Assembly (NCBI RefSeq): GCF_025564085.1
Contig: NZ_JAMGZJ010000072.1
Span: 124,001 to 188,000, forward strand
Reading direction: 5' to 3'
DNA from: Silvania confinis
GTDB taxonomy: Bacteria; Pseudomonadota; Gammaproteobacteria; Enterobacterales; Enterobacteriaceae
Length of the DNA stretch: 64,000 nt
Below are positions 18,394 to 25,697 of the stretch, piece by piece. The notes below the pieces were generated by a model that was not told the DNA's origin, did no database searches, and saw only the letters and a list, made by a program, of their open reading frames with translations. Made by a program: the position numbers and the translations under genes. Within the stretch, counting starts at the first letter, position 1. Each line of letters begins with the position of its first letter.

Positions 18394-18468
18394 ATAAATG
18401 ACGTTAATAGAACATCAGAGCAATACAATGCATTAGGTCCTGAGGATTCACCTTTCTGGTTACGATAG
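18394..18468 (+). pseudogene. possible second toxin C-terminal remnant
   Basis: A 24-codon open stretch ends in SEQYNALGPEDSPFWLR and TAG at 18466-18468, about 108 bp before the Imm63-type gene. A terminal aromatic/basic peptide just upstream of an immunity gene is what a displaced toxin module would leave. It is too short to be sure. Confidence 0.35.
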
Positions 18469-18575
18469 AATAATAAATCATGGCCCGCCTTCAGATGAAT
18501 GTTAAGATAGTTCCATTCAATGATGGGGACTCAGCAAGATCACCCTGTACTAACACATTCGGAAGGTGAACTGAG

Positions 18576-18992
18576 ATGTTAATGAAAATTAGCGATCTAC
18601 AGAAACAGGTTGAAACCCGGATAGCAAAAATAAGTTTTCCGGCTCATGCGATTGTCCTTCATACTTCACCGGTTGATGATGGGACCCCTTACATTTCGTT
18701 CGAAAACGGAAAATATAATTATATCATTTCGGAAAGGGGATATGAGTTTTCCAGACAAGTGACAGCGTCTTCAGATGAGCTCCTTTATTGGATTATTTAT
18801 GATTTTGTGCACGTCATAGCTGTAGATTATGAACGCGCGCATCGAATTCCCGGCAGAGACAGCCGACGTCTCTATTTCCCTAAGATCGTCGAACTTATGG
18901 GCAAAATAAATCAAAGTTGGGGTGTGAAAGCACAGAGTCATCACGATGAAATACGGGTAAACAGCCCTTTTGACGATAGCCTTTACCCTTAA
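18576..18992 (+). CDS. Imm63-family immunity protein
   Basis: The 138-residue soluble protein contains the block YNYIISERGYEFSRQVTASSDELLYWIIYDF, then AVDYERAHRIPGRDSRRLYFPKIVELMGKINQSWG and a terminal PFDDSLYP. This is the pattern I associate with Imm63 proteins of polymorphic toxin systems. GGAAGGTGA lies just upstream of the ATG. It is followed 13 bp later by another immunity-type gene, so the two are cotranscribed. No toxin gene is adjacent apart from the short remnant at 18394. Confidence 0.75.
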   Translation: MLMKISDLQKQVETRIAKISFPAHAIVLHTSPVDDGTPYISFENGKYNYIISERGYEFSRQVTASSDELLYWIIYDFVHVIAVDYERAHRIPGRDSRRLYFPKIVELMGKINQSWGVKAQSHHDEIRVNSPFDDSLYP

Positions 18993-19005
18993 ATGAGAAA
19001 TAAAA

Positions 19006-19650
19006 ATGCCTGTATTTTTAGAACAAATTTTATCCGTATGCAGTAATGACCTATCTTTATCCAAGGGGATTACGCTCCCGTCTGATTTTCATCATTATCC
19101 TCTGATTGAGGATTTAACTACTTTATTAAATGAAAGAAACGGATTTTATGGTTTTGAGTCAGCCTTGCATTTTTTTCCTTTAGAGACAGACGGGGAAGAG
19201 ATCGGCGTGATTGACTGGAATGACAATACGTTATGGATTGATTGTTACGACGATCTCGCTCGTAATGCCATCTTCTTTGCGGAAGATGTTTTTGGTGGTC
19301 AATTTTGTATAAAAGAAGATGGAATATACTCTTTCGATCCTGAGACGGGCTCTGTTGATTACCTTGCACCCGATATCAATGAATGGTGTAAAACAATACT
19401 TGAAGATTATGAGGTCTTAACAGGCTACCCACTGGCAAACGCATGGCAGAAAAAGCATGGGCTAATCCCAGCGGGTTATCGCTTAGTTCCGAAAATACCG
19501 TTTGTTGTAGGTGGACAGTATGTGCTGGATAATCTTTATTTAGAAAAATCGACAGTAGCCATGAAAGCAAGAGCCAATATTGCATTGCAAATAAGAGATA
19601 TCCCTGATGGTAGCAATATTAAGATAAGATTAATTGGCAGTGACAAATAA
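19006..19650 (+). CDS. SMI1/KNR4-related immunity-type protein
   Basis: The 214-residue soluble acidic protein has NGFYGFESALHFFPLETDGEEIGVIDWN, IFFAEDVFGGQFCIKEDGIYSFDPETG, WCKTILEDYEVLTGYPLANAWQKKHG and IPAGYRLVPKIPFVVGGQY. These blocks are typical of a SUKH-like family found next to polymorphic toxins. It starts 13 bp after the Imm63-type gene and has no toxin partner here. The likely role is protection against a toxin delivered by neighbouring strains. Confidence 0.75.
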   Translation: MPVFLEQILSVCSNDLSLSKGITLPSDFHHYPLIEDLTTLLNERNGFYGFESALHFFPLETDGEEIGVIDWNDNTLWIDCYDDLARNAIFFAEDVFGGQFCIKEDGIYSFDPETGSVDYLAPDINEWCKTILEDYEVLTGYPLANAWQKKHGLIPAGYRLVPKIPFVVGGQYVLDNLYLEKSTVAMKARANIALQIRDIPDGSNIKIRLIGSDK

Positions 19651-19697
19651 AAGAATATCGCCTGTTCGTTTCGATAGCGTATGGGCAATGAATCACA

Positions 19698-19820
19698 ATG
19701 TTCACCATTCTAAAAATCAGTGTCTTAGGTATACCCACAGGGTTGGTGTTCTGGATTTTGGTATCCATTAAAAAACAGGCATCATCTTCCAGTGCGAAGA
19801 TGATGTATAACGTGACGTAG
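19698..19820 (+). pseudogene. truncated relative of cdiI
   Basis: This 40-codon frame encodes ILKISVLGIPTGLVFWILVSIKK, which matches the second helix of CdiI (LELTWLGLPAGLIIWFFYHR) in the order L-x-x-L-G-x-P-x-G-L-x-x-W. The first helix is missing. A perfect 10-bp hairpin (CATCATCTTC / GAAGATGATG, 19780-19805) lies within the 3' part. I read it as the 3' half of an older membrane-type immunity gene. Confidence 0.5.
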
Positions 19821-19853
19821 CATCACAATACTTAATCCAAATTACTGACTACC

Positions 19854-19945
19854 CTACCAAAATAGGGGAGGCAAATTCCAGGACTATTCCGGCCTTTAAG
19901 ATTATTCCCTATTTCATCCCCTGCCAAAAAAACCAACAATTTAAC
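19854..19945 (+). promoter_or_regulatory. ail-like gene upstream block with two RcsB-like boxes, shared with cdiB
   Basis: This block aligns with 6196-6285 upstream of cdiB. Box A is CAGGACTATTCCGG (19879-19892) and box B is TAAGATTATTCCCT (19897-19910), with the same 4-bp gap as at cdiB. Each matches 11 of 14 positions of KMRGAWTMWYCTGS. Box B also resembles the RcsAB consensus TAAGAATATTCCTA. Regulation is inferred. Confidence 0.5.
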
Positions 19946-20031
19946 CGCTTTATGTGGCGTGGAATATCTCCTGATTTTGATAAGGATATATCCGACATAA
20001 CTTACAAAAAATGGTGACAAGGATTACGGAA

Positions 20032-20592
20032 ATGAAAACTCTCTCTCTGGCGGTATTGGTCGCGGCGGGTCTGATGAGCGGTGCGGCACTGGCGGATAAT
20101 CACACCGTCTCTGTCGGATATGCGCAGAGTAAAGTCGAACATTTTAAAAATATTCGCGGCGTGAACGCGCAATATCGCTATGAGTGGAATTCTCCGGTCA
20201 GCGTGATGGGGTCATTCACCTATATGAGCGGCGACGACGACCAGAATTATTCTATTGCGTCTGACTCGATTCGTAACCACGTTGACGTGAAATATTACTC
20301 CCTGATGGTCGGCCCGGCTTACCGGATTAACGACTTCGTCTCCCTGTACGCGCTGGGCGGTTTTGCCCACACCAAAGCGGACGGCGACACCACCTGGGTC
20401 AACGGCGGGGATAACTATACCCAGCGCGACAGCATCTCCGAAAAATCGTCCTCTTTCGCCTACGGCGCGGGCGTGCAGTTTAACCCGACCGCAGAGCTGG
20501 CGATTAACGTTGGTTACGAAGGGACCACCACTGATATCGACGGCGATCGTGGGATCAACGGCTTCAACGTCGGCGTAGGCTATCGTTTCTAA
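20032..20592 (+). CDS. Ail/Lom (OmpX-like) outer-membrane protein
   Basis: The 186-residue protein has a signal peptide (MKTLSLAVLVAAGLMSGAALA) and then an eight-stranded barrel pattern. Strands include HTVSVGYAQSKV, GVNAQYRYEW, VSVMGSFTYMSG, KYYSLMVGPAYRINDFVSLYALGGFAHTK, SFAYGAGVQFNP and LAINVGYEGT, and it ends in NVGVGYRF with the terminal phenylalanine. Family members act in adhesion, serum resistance or envelope stability. ATG 20032, with AAGGA upstream, was chosen over an ATG 21 bp earlier. It closes the CDI region and shares an upstream block with cdiB, which suggests joint control. Confidence 0.9.
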   Translation: MKTLSLAVLVAAGLMSGAALADNHTVSVGYAQSKVEHFKNIRGVNAQYRYEWNSPVSVMGSFTYMSGDDDQNYSIASDSIRNHVDVKYYSLMVGPAYRINDFVSLYALGGFAHTKADGDTTWVNGGDNYTQRDSISEKSSSFAYGAGVQFNPTAELAINVGYEGTTTDIDGDRGINGFNVGVGYRF

Positions 20593-20603
20593 TCTCTGCG
20601 GCC

Positions 20604-20690
20604 TGATGCCGGGTGGCGGCTTCGCCTGACCCGGCCTGCGATCCGCATGTTGTGTAGGCCCGGCAAGCGCAGCGCCGCCGGGCGCTACAG
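20604..20690. repeat. REP pair (BIME)
   Basis: GCCTGATGCCGGGTGGCGGC...CCTGACCCGGCCTGCG is followed by GTAGGCCCGGCAAGCGCAGCGCCGCCGGGC. These are typical enterobacterial REP halves in inverted order between convergent genes. Confidence 0.85.
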
Positions 20691-21572
20691 AACGCACGTT
20701 GCCTGCATAATGTGGGCGATAAACTGAGTCAATTTCGGCAGCGGGCGTAAGTCCTGCCGCCACAGCAGATGCACCGGCCGCGGTTCAGGCGTGAAGTGTT
20801 CCAGCACCCGAATCAGCCGACCGTTCGCCAGCTCGTCGGCCACCAGCACCTCGGGTTGCAGCAGCAGTCCCGCCCCGGCAATGGCCGCCATCCGCAGGCC
20901 GTAGCCATCGTTACAGCGCAAAATCGCATCGCGCTTCCAGCGCACCTCCCCTTCCACACCCGGCAAGCGCCATTCGTTGCGCGCGGTCCAGACCGTGTGG
21001 GACAAGCACAGATGATCCACCAGATCGGCGGGCGTCACCGGCGTGCCGTGACGGGCTAAATAGTCCGGTGCCGCGCAAATCACCATCCGGTACGGGCAGA
21101 GGTATTTCGCCACCAGACCCTCGGTATGAAGATCGCCGATGCGGATCGCCAGGTCCACCCCCTCATCCACCAGATCCACCCGCCGGTTGGTCAGATCCAG
21201 CTCGACGCGCACGTCCGGGAAGCGCTGCAAAAAGGTGGCGGTCAGGGGCGCAATCACGCAGCCGCCAAACGAAGTGGGCGCGGTCACCCGCAGCGTGCCC
21301 GCCGGTGTCGCACGCAACCGTTCGACCGCGCTTTCGGCAATGGACACTTGCTCCAGCACCCGTTTTGCCTCGTCAACGTAAACCCGCCCGGCATCGGTCA
21401 GGCTCTGACGCCGGGTATTGCGCTCCAGCAAGCGGGTGCCGAGCTGGGTTTCCAGCAGGGCGATGTATTTCCCGACCATCACCGCCGACATCGCCAGCCG
21501 CGTCGCTGCCCCGGTAAAGCTGCCGCTCTCCACCACCGCAATAAACGTTTCCATGCCGCGAAGCTTATCCAT
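20685..21572 (-). CDS. LysR-family transcriptional regulator
   Basis: The 295-residue protein has an N-terminal winged helix-turn-helix (METFIAVVESGSFTGAATRLAMSAVMVGKYIALLETQLGTRLLERNTRR, residues ~7-55), a linker helix, and an effector-binding domain with two lobes (LRVTAPTSFGGCVIAP, DLAIRIGDL, GLLLQPEVLVADEL). It belongs to the YafC/DsdC-like subgroup that often sits opposite the gene it controls. Here it is divergent from a short-chain dehydrogenase with ~97 bp between them, so that gene is the likely target. The ligand is unknown. Confidence 0.92.
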   Translation of the reverse strand: MDKLRGMETFIAVVESGSFTGAATRLAMSAVMVGKYIALLETQLGTRLLERNTRRQSLTDAGRVYVDEAKRVLEQVSIAESAVERLRATPAGTLRVTAPTSFGGCVIAPLTATFLQRFPDVRVELDLTNRRVDLVDEGVDLAIRIGDLHTEGLVAKYLCPYRMVICAAPDYLARHGTPVTPADLVDHLCLSHTVWTARNEWRLPGVEGEVRWKRDAILRCNDGYGLRMAAIAGAGLLLQPEVLVADELANGRLIRVLEHFTPEPRPVHLLWRQDLRPLPKLTQFIAHIMQATCVL

Positions 21573-21669
21573 ATTACAAACCCCTGGTTAGTAATCATCT
21601 AACGTCAGGCCAGTTTATCCGGCTTTCGGTTTGTTAAACAATGGCGGCTCACAACATAAGGAGTCGGCT

Positions 21670-22272
21670 ATGAAAATCGTCATTATTGGTGCCAGCGGTA
21701 CGGTCGGTCGGGCAGTAACCGAGGAGTTGAGTCGTCGTCATGAGGTGATCCGCGTGGGTCGCACGCAGGGCGAGTACCCGGTGGATATCACCTCCCAGGC
21801 CAGCGTGCAGGCGCTGTTCGAAAGTATCGGTCCGGTGGATGCGATTGTCTCGGCCAGCGGCGGGCTGCACTTTGGCCCACTGGCGACCATGACCGACGGC
21901 GATTTTAACCAGGGGCTTCAGGATAAATTGCTGGGACAGGTGCGGCTGGCGCTGACCGGACAGCACTACCTGAATGAGGGCGGGTCGATCACCTTGATCA
22001 GCGGAATTGTGGCCGACGAGCCGATTGCCCAGGGGGTGAATGCCACCACGGTCAACGCCGCGCTGGAAGGCTTTGTCCGCGCCGCCGCCTGCGAACTGCC
22101 GCGTGGGATCCGCATCAATCTGATAAGCCCGACAGTATTAACCGAATCGGCCGCCGCCTACGACGGTTTCTTCCCGGGCTTTACCAGCGTCCCCGCCGCC
22201 ACCGTCGCCCAGGCCTATCGCCGCAGCGTGGAAGGGGTGCAGAGCGGACGGGTGTATAAGGTGGGGTATTGA
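21670..22272 (+). CDS. short-chain dehydrogenase/reductase
   Basis: The 200-residue protein begins MKIVIIGASGTVGRAV, a Rossmann GxSGxxG nucleotide-binding motif. It continues with VSASGGLHFGPL, TLISGIVADEP (serine of the catalytic set), VNATTVNAALEGFVRAAACELPRGIRINLISPTVL and a short C-terminus. The usual YxxxK is replaced by a VNAALEG-type stretch, as in the short YbbO/YwnB-like atypical group, so catalytic activity is uncertain. AAGGAG precedes the ATG. It is divergent from a LysR regulator, and its last 58 bp overlap the convergent methyltransferase gene. Confidence 0.85.
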   Translation: MKIVIIGASGTVGRAVTEELSRRHEVIRVGRTQGEYPVDITSQASVQALFESIGPVDAIVSASGGLHFGPLATMTDGDFNQGLQDKLLGQVRLALTGQHYLNEGGSITLISGIVADEPIAQGVNATTVNAALEGFVRAAACELPRGIRINLISPTVLTESAAAYDGFFPGFTSVPAATVAQAYRRSVEGVQSGRVYKVGY

Positions 22273-23000
22273 GCCTTAACGGCTGCGATCAACACCAGCA
22301 TCGGGCGTTCTGCCTCTTCGGCCAGCGCAGGCCAGGCGTCAATCTGCGCCTGCGTTGGCCCCCATTCGTTGACGTCGCGAATCGTCAGCCCGGCCTTGAT
22401 CAACGCGTTGAGGATCGTGCCCAGCGTGCGGTGGTATTTGATCACCCCTTCTGCCAGCCAGTTGCTGACGCGCTGGCCCTCATTCTGATACTGATTAACG
22501 CCCCAGAAACGCGCCCCGTTATCGTCAGTCAACCAGCCCTGGCGCGTGGCACAGGTGTAGATGGGGTGTTCAATGGAAAACACCAGGCTGCCGCCCGGCT
22601 TGAGCGCGGACTGAATTTTTGCAAACAGGCCATCAAGGTCCGGCAAATAGTGCAGCGCCAGTGAGCTGTAGACCAGATCAAGGCTGTTCCCGGTAAGGAT
22701 AAGGGATTCGAGGTCGCTGCGCTGGTAGTGGATGCTGGCGTCATCGGTGAGCTCAGCGGCACGCGCGAGCATCTTTTCGGAGAGGTCAACCCCGGTCACG
22801 TCAGCCGCACCCAGCTCACGCGCCACGCGGCAAAACCATCCGTAGCCGCAGCCAAGATCGATAACCGACTTGCCCGCCAGGTCCGGCAGCATACTTTTGA
22901 GAGCAGGCCATTCCGGTGCGCCGTCCAGGCCCTGTACCGAGCGCGGTAGCTGGGCGTAACCGTCGAAAAAGGCCGGATTATCGTAGATGTTTTGTGCCAT
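22215..23000 (-). CDS. class I SAM-dependent methyltransferase
   Basis: The 261-residue protein has motif I VIDLGCGYGWFCRVARELGA (near 45-64), motif II TGVDLSEKMLARA, and the later LVYSSLALHYLPDL and ALKPGGSLVFSIEHP. These place it in the methyltransf_11/25 group that includes YafE-like proteins. The substrate is unknown; IEHPIYTC and the WGVNQYQNEG region are candidate substrate-side elements. Its final ~19 codons overlap the convergent dehydrogenase gene. It is preceded by REP sequence rather than a partner gene. Confidence 0.88.
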   Translation of the reverse strand: MAQNIYDNPAFFDGYAQLPRSVQGLDGAPEWPALKSMLPDLAGKSVIDLGCGYGWFCRVARELGAADVTGVDLSEKMLARAAELTDDASIHYQRSDLESLILTGNSLDLVYSSLALHYLPDLDGLFAKIQSALKPGGSLVFSIEHPIYTCATRQGWLTDDNGARFWGVNQYQNEGQRVSNWLAEGVIKYHRTLGTILNALIKAGLTIRDVNEWGPTQAQIDAWPALAEEAERPMLVLIAAVKAQYPTLYTRPLCTPSTLRR

Positions 23001-23039
23001 GACAGATCCCTTTGAGAATGTGCATAGCAGTATACGGCA

Positions 23040-23130
23040 TTGCCGGGGGCGCTTCGCTTGCCCGGCCTACAAAATCCTACAATGCGGCCTGTTGCCCTCA
23101 CCCCTCCCTCTCCCACAGGGAGAGGGCGCA
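23040..23130. repeat. REP-like palindromes
   Basis: One half is GCCGGGGGCGCTTCGCTTGC...CCCGGCC and the second is CCCTCACCCCTCCCTCTCCC/GGGAGAGGG, related to the repeats at 2.1, 25.6 and 34.3 kb. Confidence 0.75.
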
Positions 23131-23137
23131 AACACTA

Positions 23138-23163
23138 AAAACGGTAACTGGCGTTACCGTTTT
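23138..23163 (-). terminator. terminator of the yah operon
   Basis: AAAACGGTAAC pairs with GTTACCGTTTT around TGGC. A- and T-rich flanks allow action in both directions; it lies 10 bp beyond the yahJ stop. Confidence 0.75.
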
Positions 23164-23172
23164 GCTTTTACC

Positions 23173-24561
23173 TCAGCCTACCGAACCCCACACCAGATTC
23201 CCGTTATGGAAGGTGGCGGTACGCGGCGAGATGCGCGCCACCGCTTCGGCGGAACAGGAGGCATCCACCAGCACAAAGCTGGCGGCGTCCTGCGCCTTCG
23301 GCCATACGCGCTCACCTTTGTCGTTCAGCGGCAGCACGTCACCGGTGGCGATACCCAATGAGCGGGACAGCGTCTGCTCGTTCGGGCGGATATAGAGCTG
23401 GGCATACAGGTTGGCTTTTTCCAGCATGTCGCCCAGGCCATACGGCGACCAGTGGTCGATCACGCTGTCGGTACCGGAGATCACAAATACGCCCTTGTCG
23501 CGCAGCTGCTTGAGCGGCATATGCAGGGTGCCAATCGGCACCGTCGATGCCACGGTGATTTGCTGTGCCGCCATGCGGGTGGCGATGTCATCCACCTGCT
23601 TCTCGTCCATCATCGCCAGCGCAAAGCCGTGGCTGATGGTCAGTTTGCCCTTCAGCTCCGGGGTTTTCTCAACCGTCGAGACCATATAATTCACCGCCGC
23701 AATGCCCGCCGGGCTGGTTTCGTGCAGGTGGATATCCACCCCTTTGTCGTAATCCAGCGCAATCTGGAACATCAGGTCGAGGGATTTTTCCATCGCCCCG
23801 TCGACGCTGGTCGGATCCAGCCCACCGACGTAATGCGCCCCAGCCTGCATCGCCTCGCGCATCAGCGATTCCGAGTTGGAGAGCAGCAGCCCGTGCTGCG
23901 GGAAAGCAACAATCTCACAGTCAAATCCGGGTTTACGGCGCGCCAGTACCGCCTGCAAATTTTCGAGGTTCTTCAGGCCGGAGGTCGGCTCGATGTTGCA
24001 GTGGCTGCGGGCGATGGAGGAGCCTTTCGACTGAATCAGGTCGATCAGTTTTTCTGCCCGCTCCTGAGTATACGGCTGCAGTTCCGGGAGCAGCTTGTGC
24101 TCGAGGCGGATCATGTCCTGAATGGTGGTGCCCGCCGGGCGGTTCAGCGAGCGCCACGGGCCACCGTAGAAAGTTTTATCCAGGTGGATATGCATGTCGC
24201 GCATCGCCGGCAGCAGCAGTTTGCCGCCCGCGTCGTAGTGCGGCAGCGTGGCATCGGCGTGGCTTTTGTTGTCACGCAGGGCGGCGATTTTACCGTCCTT
24301 GATCTCCAGCGTTTTCAGCTCGGTGAGAGTGCTGACGGCCACGTTGCCGTCGAAGTTAAATCCGGCCTCCAGCAGGACGTTATCCAGATAGTAGTGTTTG
24401 GCGGTGATGTTCATCGGTTTGCCGGTCTCGCAGGTCGGTTTTGCGGTGTCAGCAGCATACGCGACGGAGCCGGTCGCGCCAAACAGCGCGCAGGCGGTGG
24501 CAGCGGTTGCGATTTTGCCGCTCTGGCTGAGAAATTCCCGGCGGCTTTTATTCTCACTCAT
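23173..24561 (-). CDS. yahJ: YahJ, Tat-exported amidohydrolase
   Basis: The 462-residue protein is collinear with E. coli YahJ. The N-terminus carries a twin-arginine signal (SRREFLSQSGK, then a hydrophobic stretch to ~AYA), so it should act in the periplasm. The amidohydrolase barrel shows metal ligands in MHIHLDKTFYGG (HxH), HCNIEPTSG, DIHLHETSP, ISHGFAL and SGTDSVIDHW (aspartate), the cytosine-deaminase-like arrangement. The substrate is not known. It is the last gene of the yah operon with carbamate kinase and a purine/pyrimidine-type permease, which suggests a cyclic amide or ureide. AAAGGA precedes the start. Confidence 0.92.
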   Translation of the reverse strand: MSENKSRREFLSQSGKIATAATACALFGATGSVAYAADTAKPTCETGKPMNITAKHYYLDNVLLEAGFNFDGNVAVSTLTELKTLEIKDGKIAALRDNKSHADATLPHYDAGGKLLLPAMRDMHIHLDKTFYGGPWRSLNRPAGTTIQDMIRLEHKLLPELQPYTQERAEKLIDLIQSKGSSIARSHCNIEPTSGLKNLENLQAVLARRKPGFDCEIVAFPQHGLLLSNSESLMREAMQAGAHYVGGLDPTSVDGAMEKSLDLMFQIALDYDKGVDIHLHETSPAGIAAVNYMVSTVEKTPELKGKLTISHGFALAMMDEKQVDDIATRMAAQQITVASTVPIGTLHMPLKQLRDKGVFVISGTDSVIDHWSPYGLGDMLEKANLYAQLYIRPNEQTLSRSLGIATGDVLPLNDKGERVWPKAQDAASFVLVDASCSAEAVARISPRTATFHNGNLVWGSVG

Positions 24562-24579
24562 TGTCTTTTCCTTTTACTT

Positions 24580-24631
24580 ACGCATTCACAAGGTTCGCCG
24601 CGCAGCAGCGCGGGCAGGCAGTCCAGTCAGG
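24580..24631 (-). repeat. imperfect duplicate of the yahI 3' end
   Basis: Between yahI and yahJ the sequence CGCATTCACAA...CGCCGCGCAGCAGCGCGGGCAGGCAGTCC repeats, with changes and a gap of about nine bases, the end of yahI at 24632-24690 (CGCATTCACAA...CGCCGCGCAGCGCCGCAGGCAGGCACTCC). It looks like the tail of a second, lost carbamate kinase copy. Confidence 0.55.
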
Positions 24632-25582
24632 TCACGCATTCACAATATGGGTGCCGGTCTCGCCGCGCAGCGCCGCAGGCAGGCACTCCGGCGAGGTGAT
24701 GATCACCCGGCTGCCGCCGTGGTGCAGGAATTCCAGGCTGGCGACAATTTTTGGCAGCATGCTGCCCGCCGGGAAATGTCCCTCTTCCATATAACGGGTC
24801 ATCTGCGCCACGTTCACCGTCTCCAGCGCCTGCTGGTTTGGCTTGCCGAAGTTAACGCACACTTTCTCGACGCCGGTGGTGATGACCAGCACGTTGGCGT
24901 GGATCTCACGCGCCAGCAGCGCGGTGGAGAGATCTTTGTCGATCACCGCATCCACGCTCTGGTAATCCCCTTCGGCGCTGCGCACCACCGGGATCCCGCC
25001 GCCGCCCGCGCCGATCACCACAAAGCCTTGTTGGGTGAGCGCCTTAATGGCGTCGGCTTCGACGATGCGCACCGGCTGCGGCGAGGCCACCACGCGGCGA
25101 TATCCGCGGCCTGCGTCTTCGACAAAGTGCCAGTCAGGGTGGGCAAGCTGCAAAGCATCGCGCTGGGCTTCGCTAAAAAATGCGCCGATCGGTTTGGTCG
25201 GATGGGCAAAGCCGGGGTCGTTTTTGTCGACTTCGACCTGGGTCACTACCGTCACCGCTTTCTGATCGCCGCGCGCGGCCAGCTTATTGTTCAGCGCCTG
25301 CTGGATCAGGTAGCCGATCCCGCCCTGGGTATCCGCCACGCAGTTGGCCAGCGGAGTCAGCGGCAGGCCTTCCCGCTCGTGAGCGATCTCGGCGCGGCGC
25401 AGATCCAGCCCCACCTGCGGGCCATTGCCGTGAGTGAGGACGATGTCGTAGTCGGAGGCCAGCATTTCAAGCACCGATTCCGCAACCGACTTAACTGCCT
25501 GGGCCTGGTGCTGAATCGACTGGCTGGCATTGTCTTTGATAATGCTGTTGCCGCCGATGGCGACCACCATGAGTTCTTTCAT
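24632..25582 (-). CDS. yahI: YahI, carbamate kinase family protein
   Basis: The 316-residue protein starts MKELMVVAIGGNSIIK, the nucleotide/carbamate-binding start of the family. It has THGNGPQVGL, PLTPLANCVADTQGGIGYLIQQAL, FVVIGAGGGGIPVV, DAVIDKDLSTALLA and TSPECLPAALRGETGTHIV, all of which line up with carbamate kinases. The reaction makes ATP from carbamoyl phosphate. ATG 25582 with AAAGGA upstream was chosen. In this operon it would use carbamoyl phosphate formed by the YahF/YahG-type transferase. The E. coli counterpart is YahI. Confidence 0.92.
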   Translation of the reverse strand: MKELMVVAIGGNSIIKDNASQSIQHQAQAVKSVAESVLEMLASDYDIVLTHGNGPQVGLDLRRAEIAHEREGLPLTPLANCVADTQGGIGYLIQQALNNKLAARGDQKAVTVVTQVEVDKNDPGFAHPTKPIGAFFSEAQRDALQLAHPDWHFVEDAGRGYRRVVASPQPVRIVEADAIKALTQQGFVVIGAGGGGIPVVRSAEGDYQSVDAVIDKDLSTALLAREIHANVLVITTGVEKVCVNFGKPNQQALETVNVAQMTRYMEEGHFPAGSMLPKIVASLEFLHHGGSRVIITSPECLPAALRGETGTHIVNA

Positions 25583-25611
25583 TGTGTTTCCTTTGGCTTG
25601 GGTGCGGTCTG

Positions 25612-25692
25612 GTGCCCTCACCCCGGCCCTCTTCCACAGGGAGGGGGTGTCATCGTTCCCTCTCCCTGTGGAAGAGGGTTAGGGTGAGGGGA
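25612..25692. repeat. pair of inverted REP-like elements
   Basis: CCCTCACCCCGGCCCTCTTCCACAGGGAGGG is followed in the other orientation by CCCTCTCCCTGTGGAAGAGGGTTAGGGTGAGGG. The two form a large cruciform between yahI and the permease gene. Confidence 0.85.
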
Positions 25693-25697
25693 CAAAA

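Noticed and set aside
20011-20031. Upstream ATG for the ail-like gene
   Set aside because: It would add seven residues before the signal peptide. The ATG at 20032 has AAGGA at the right distance.
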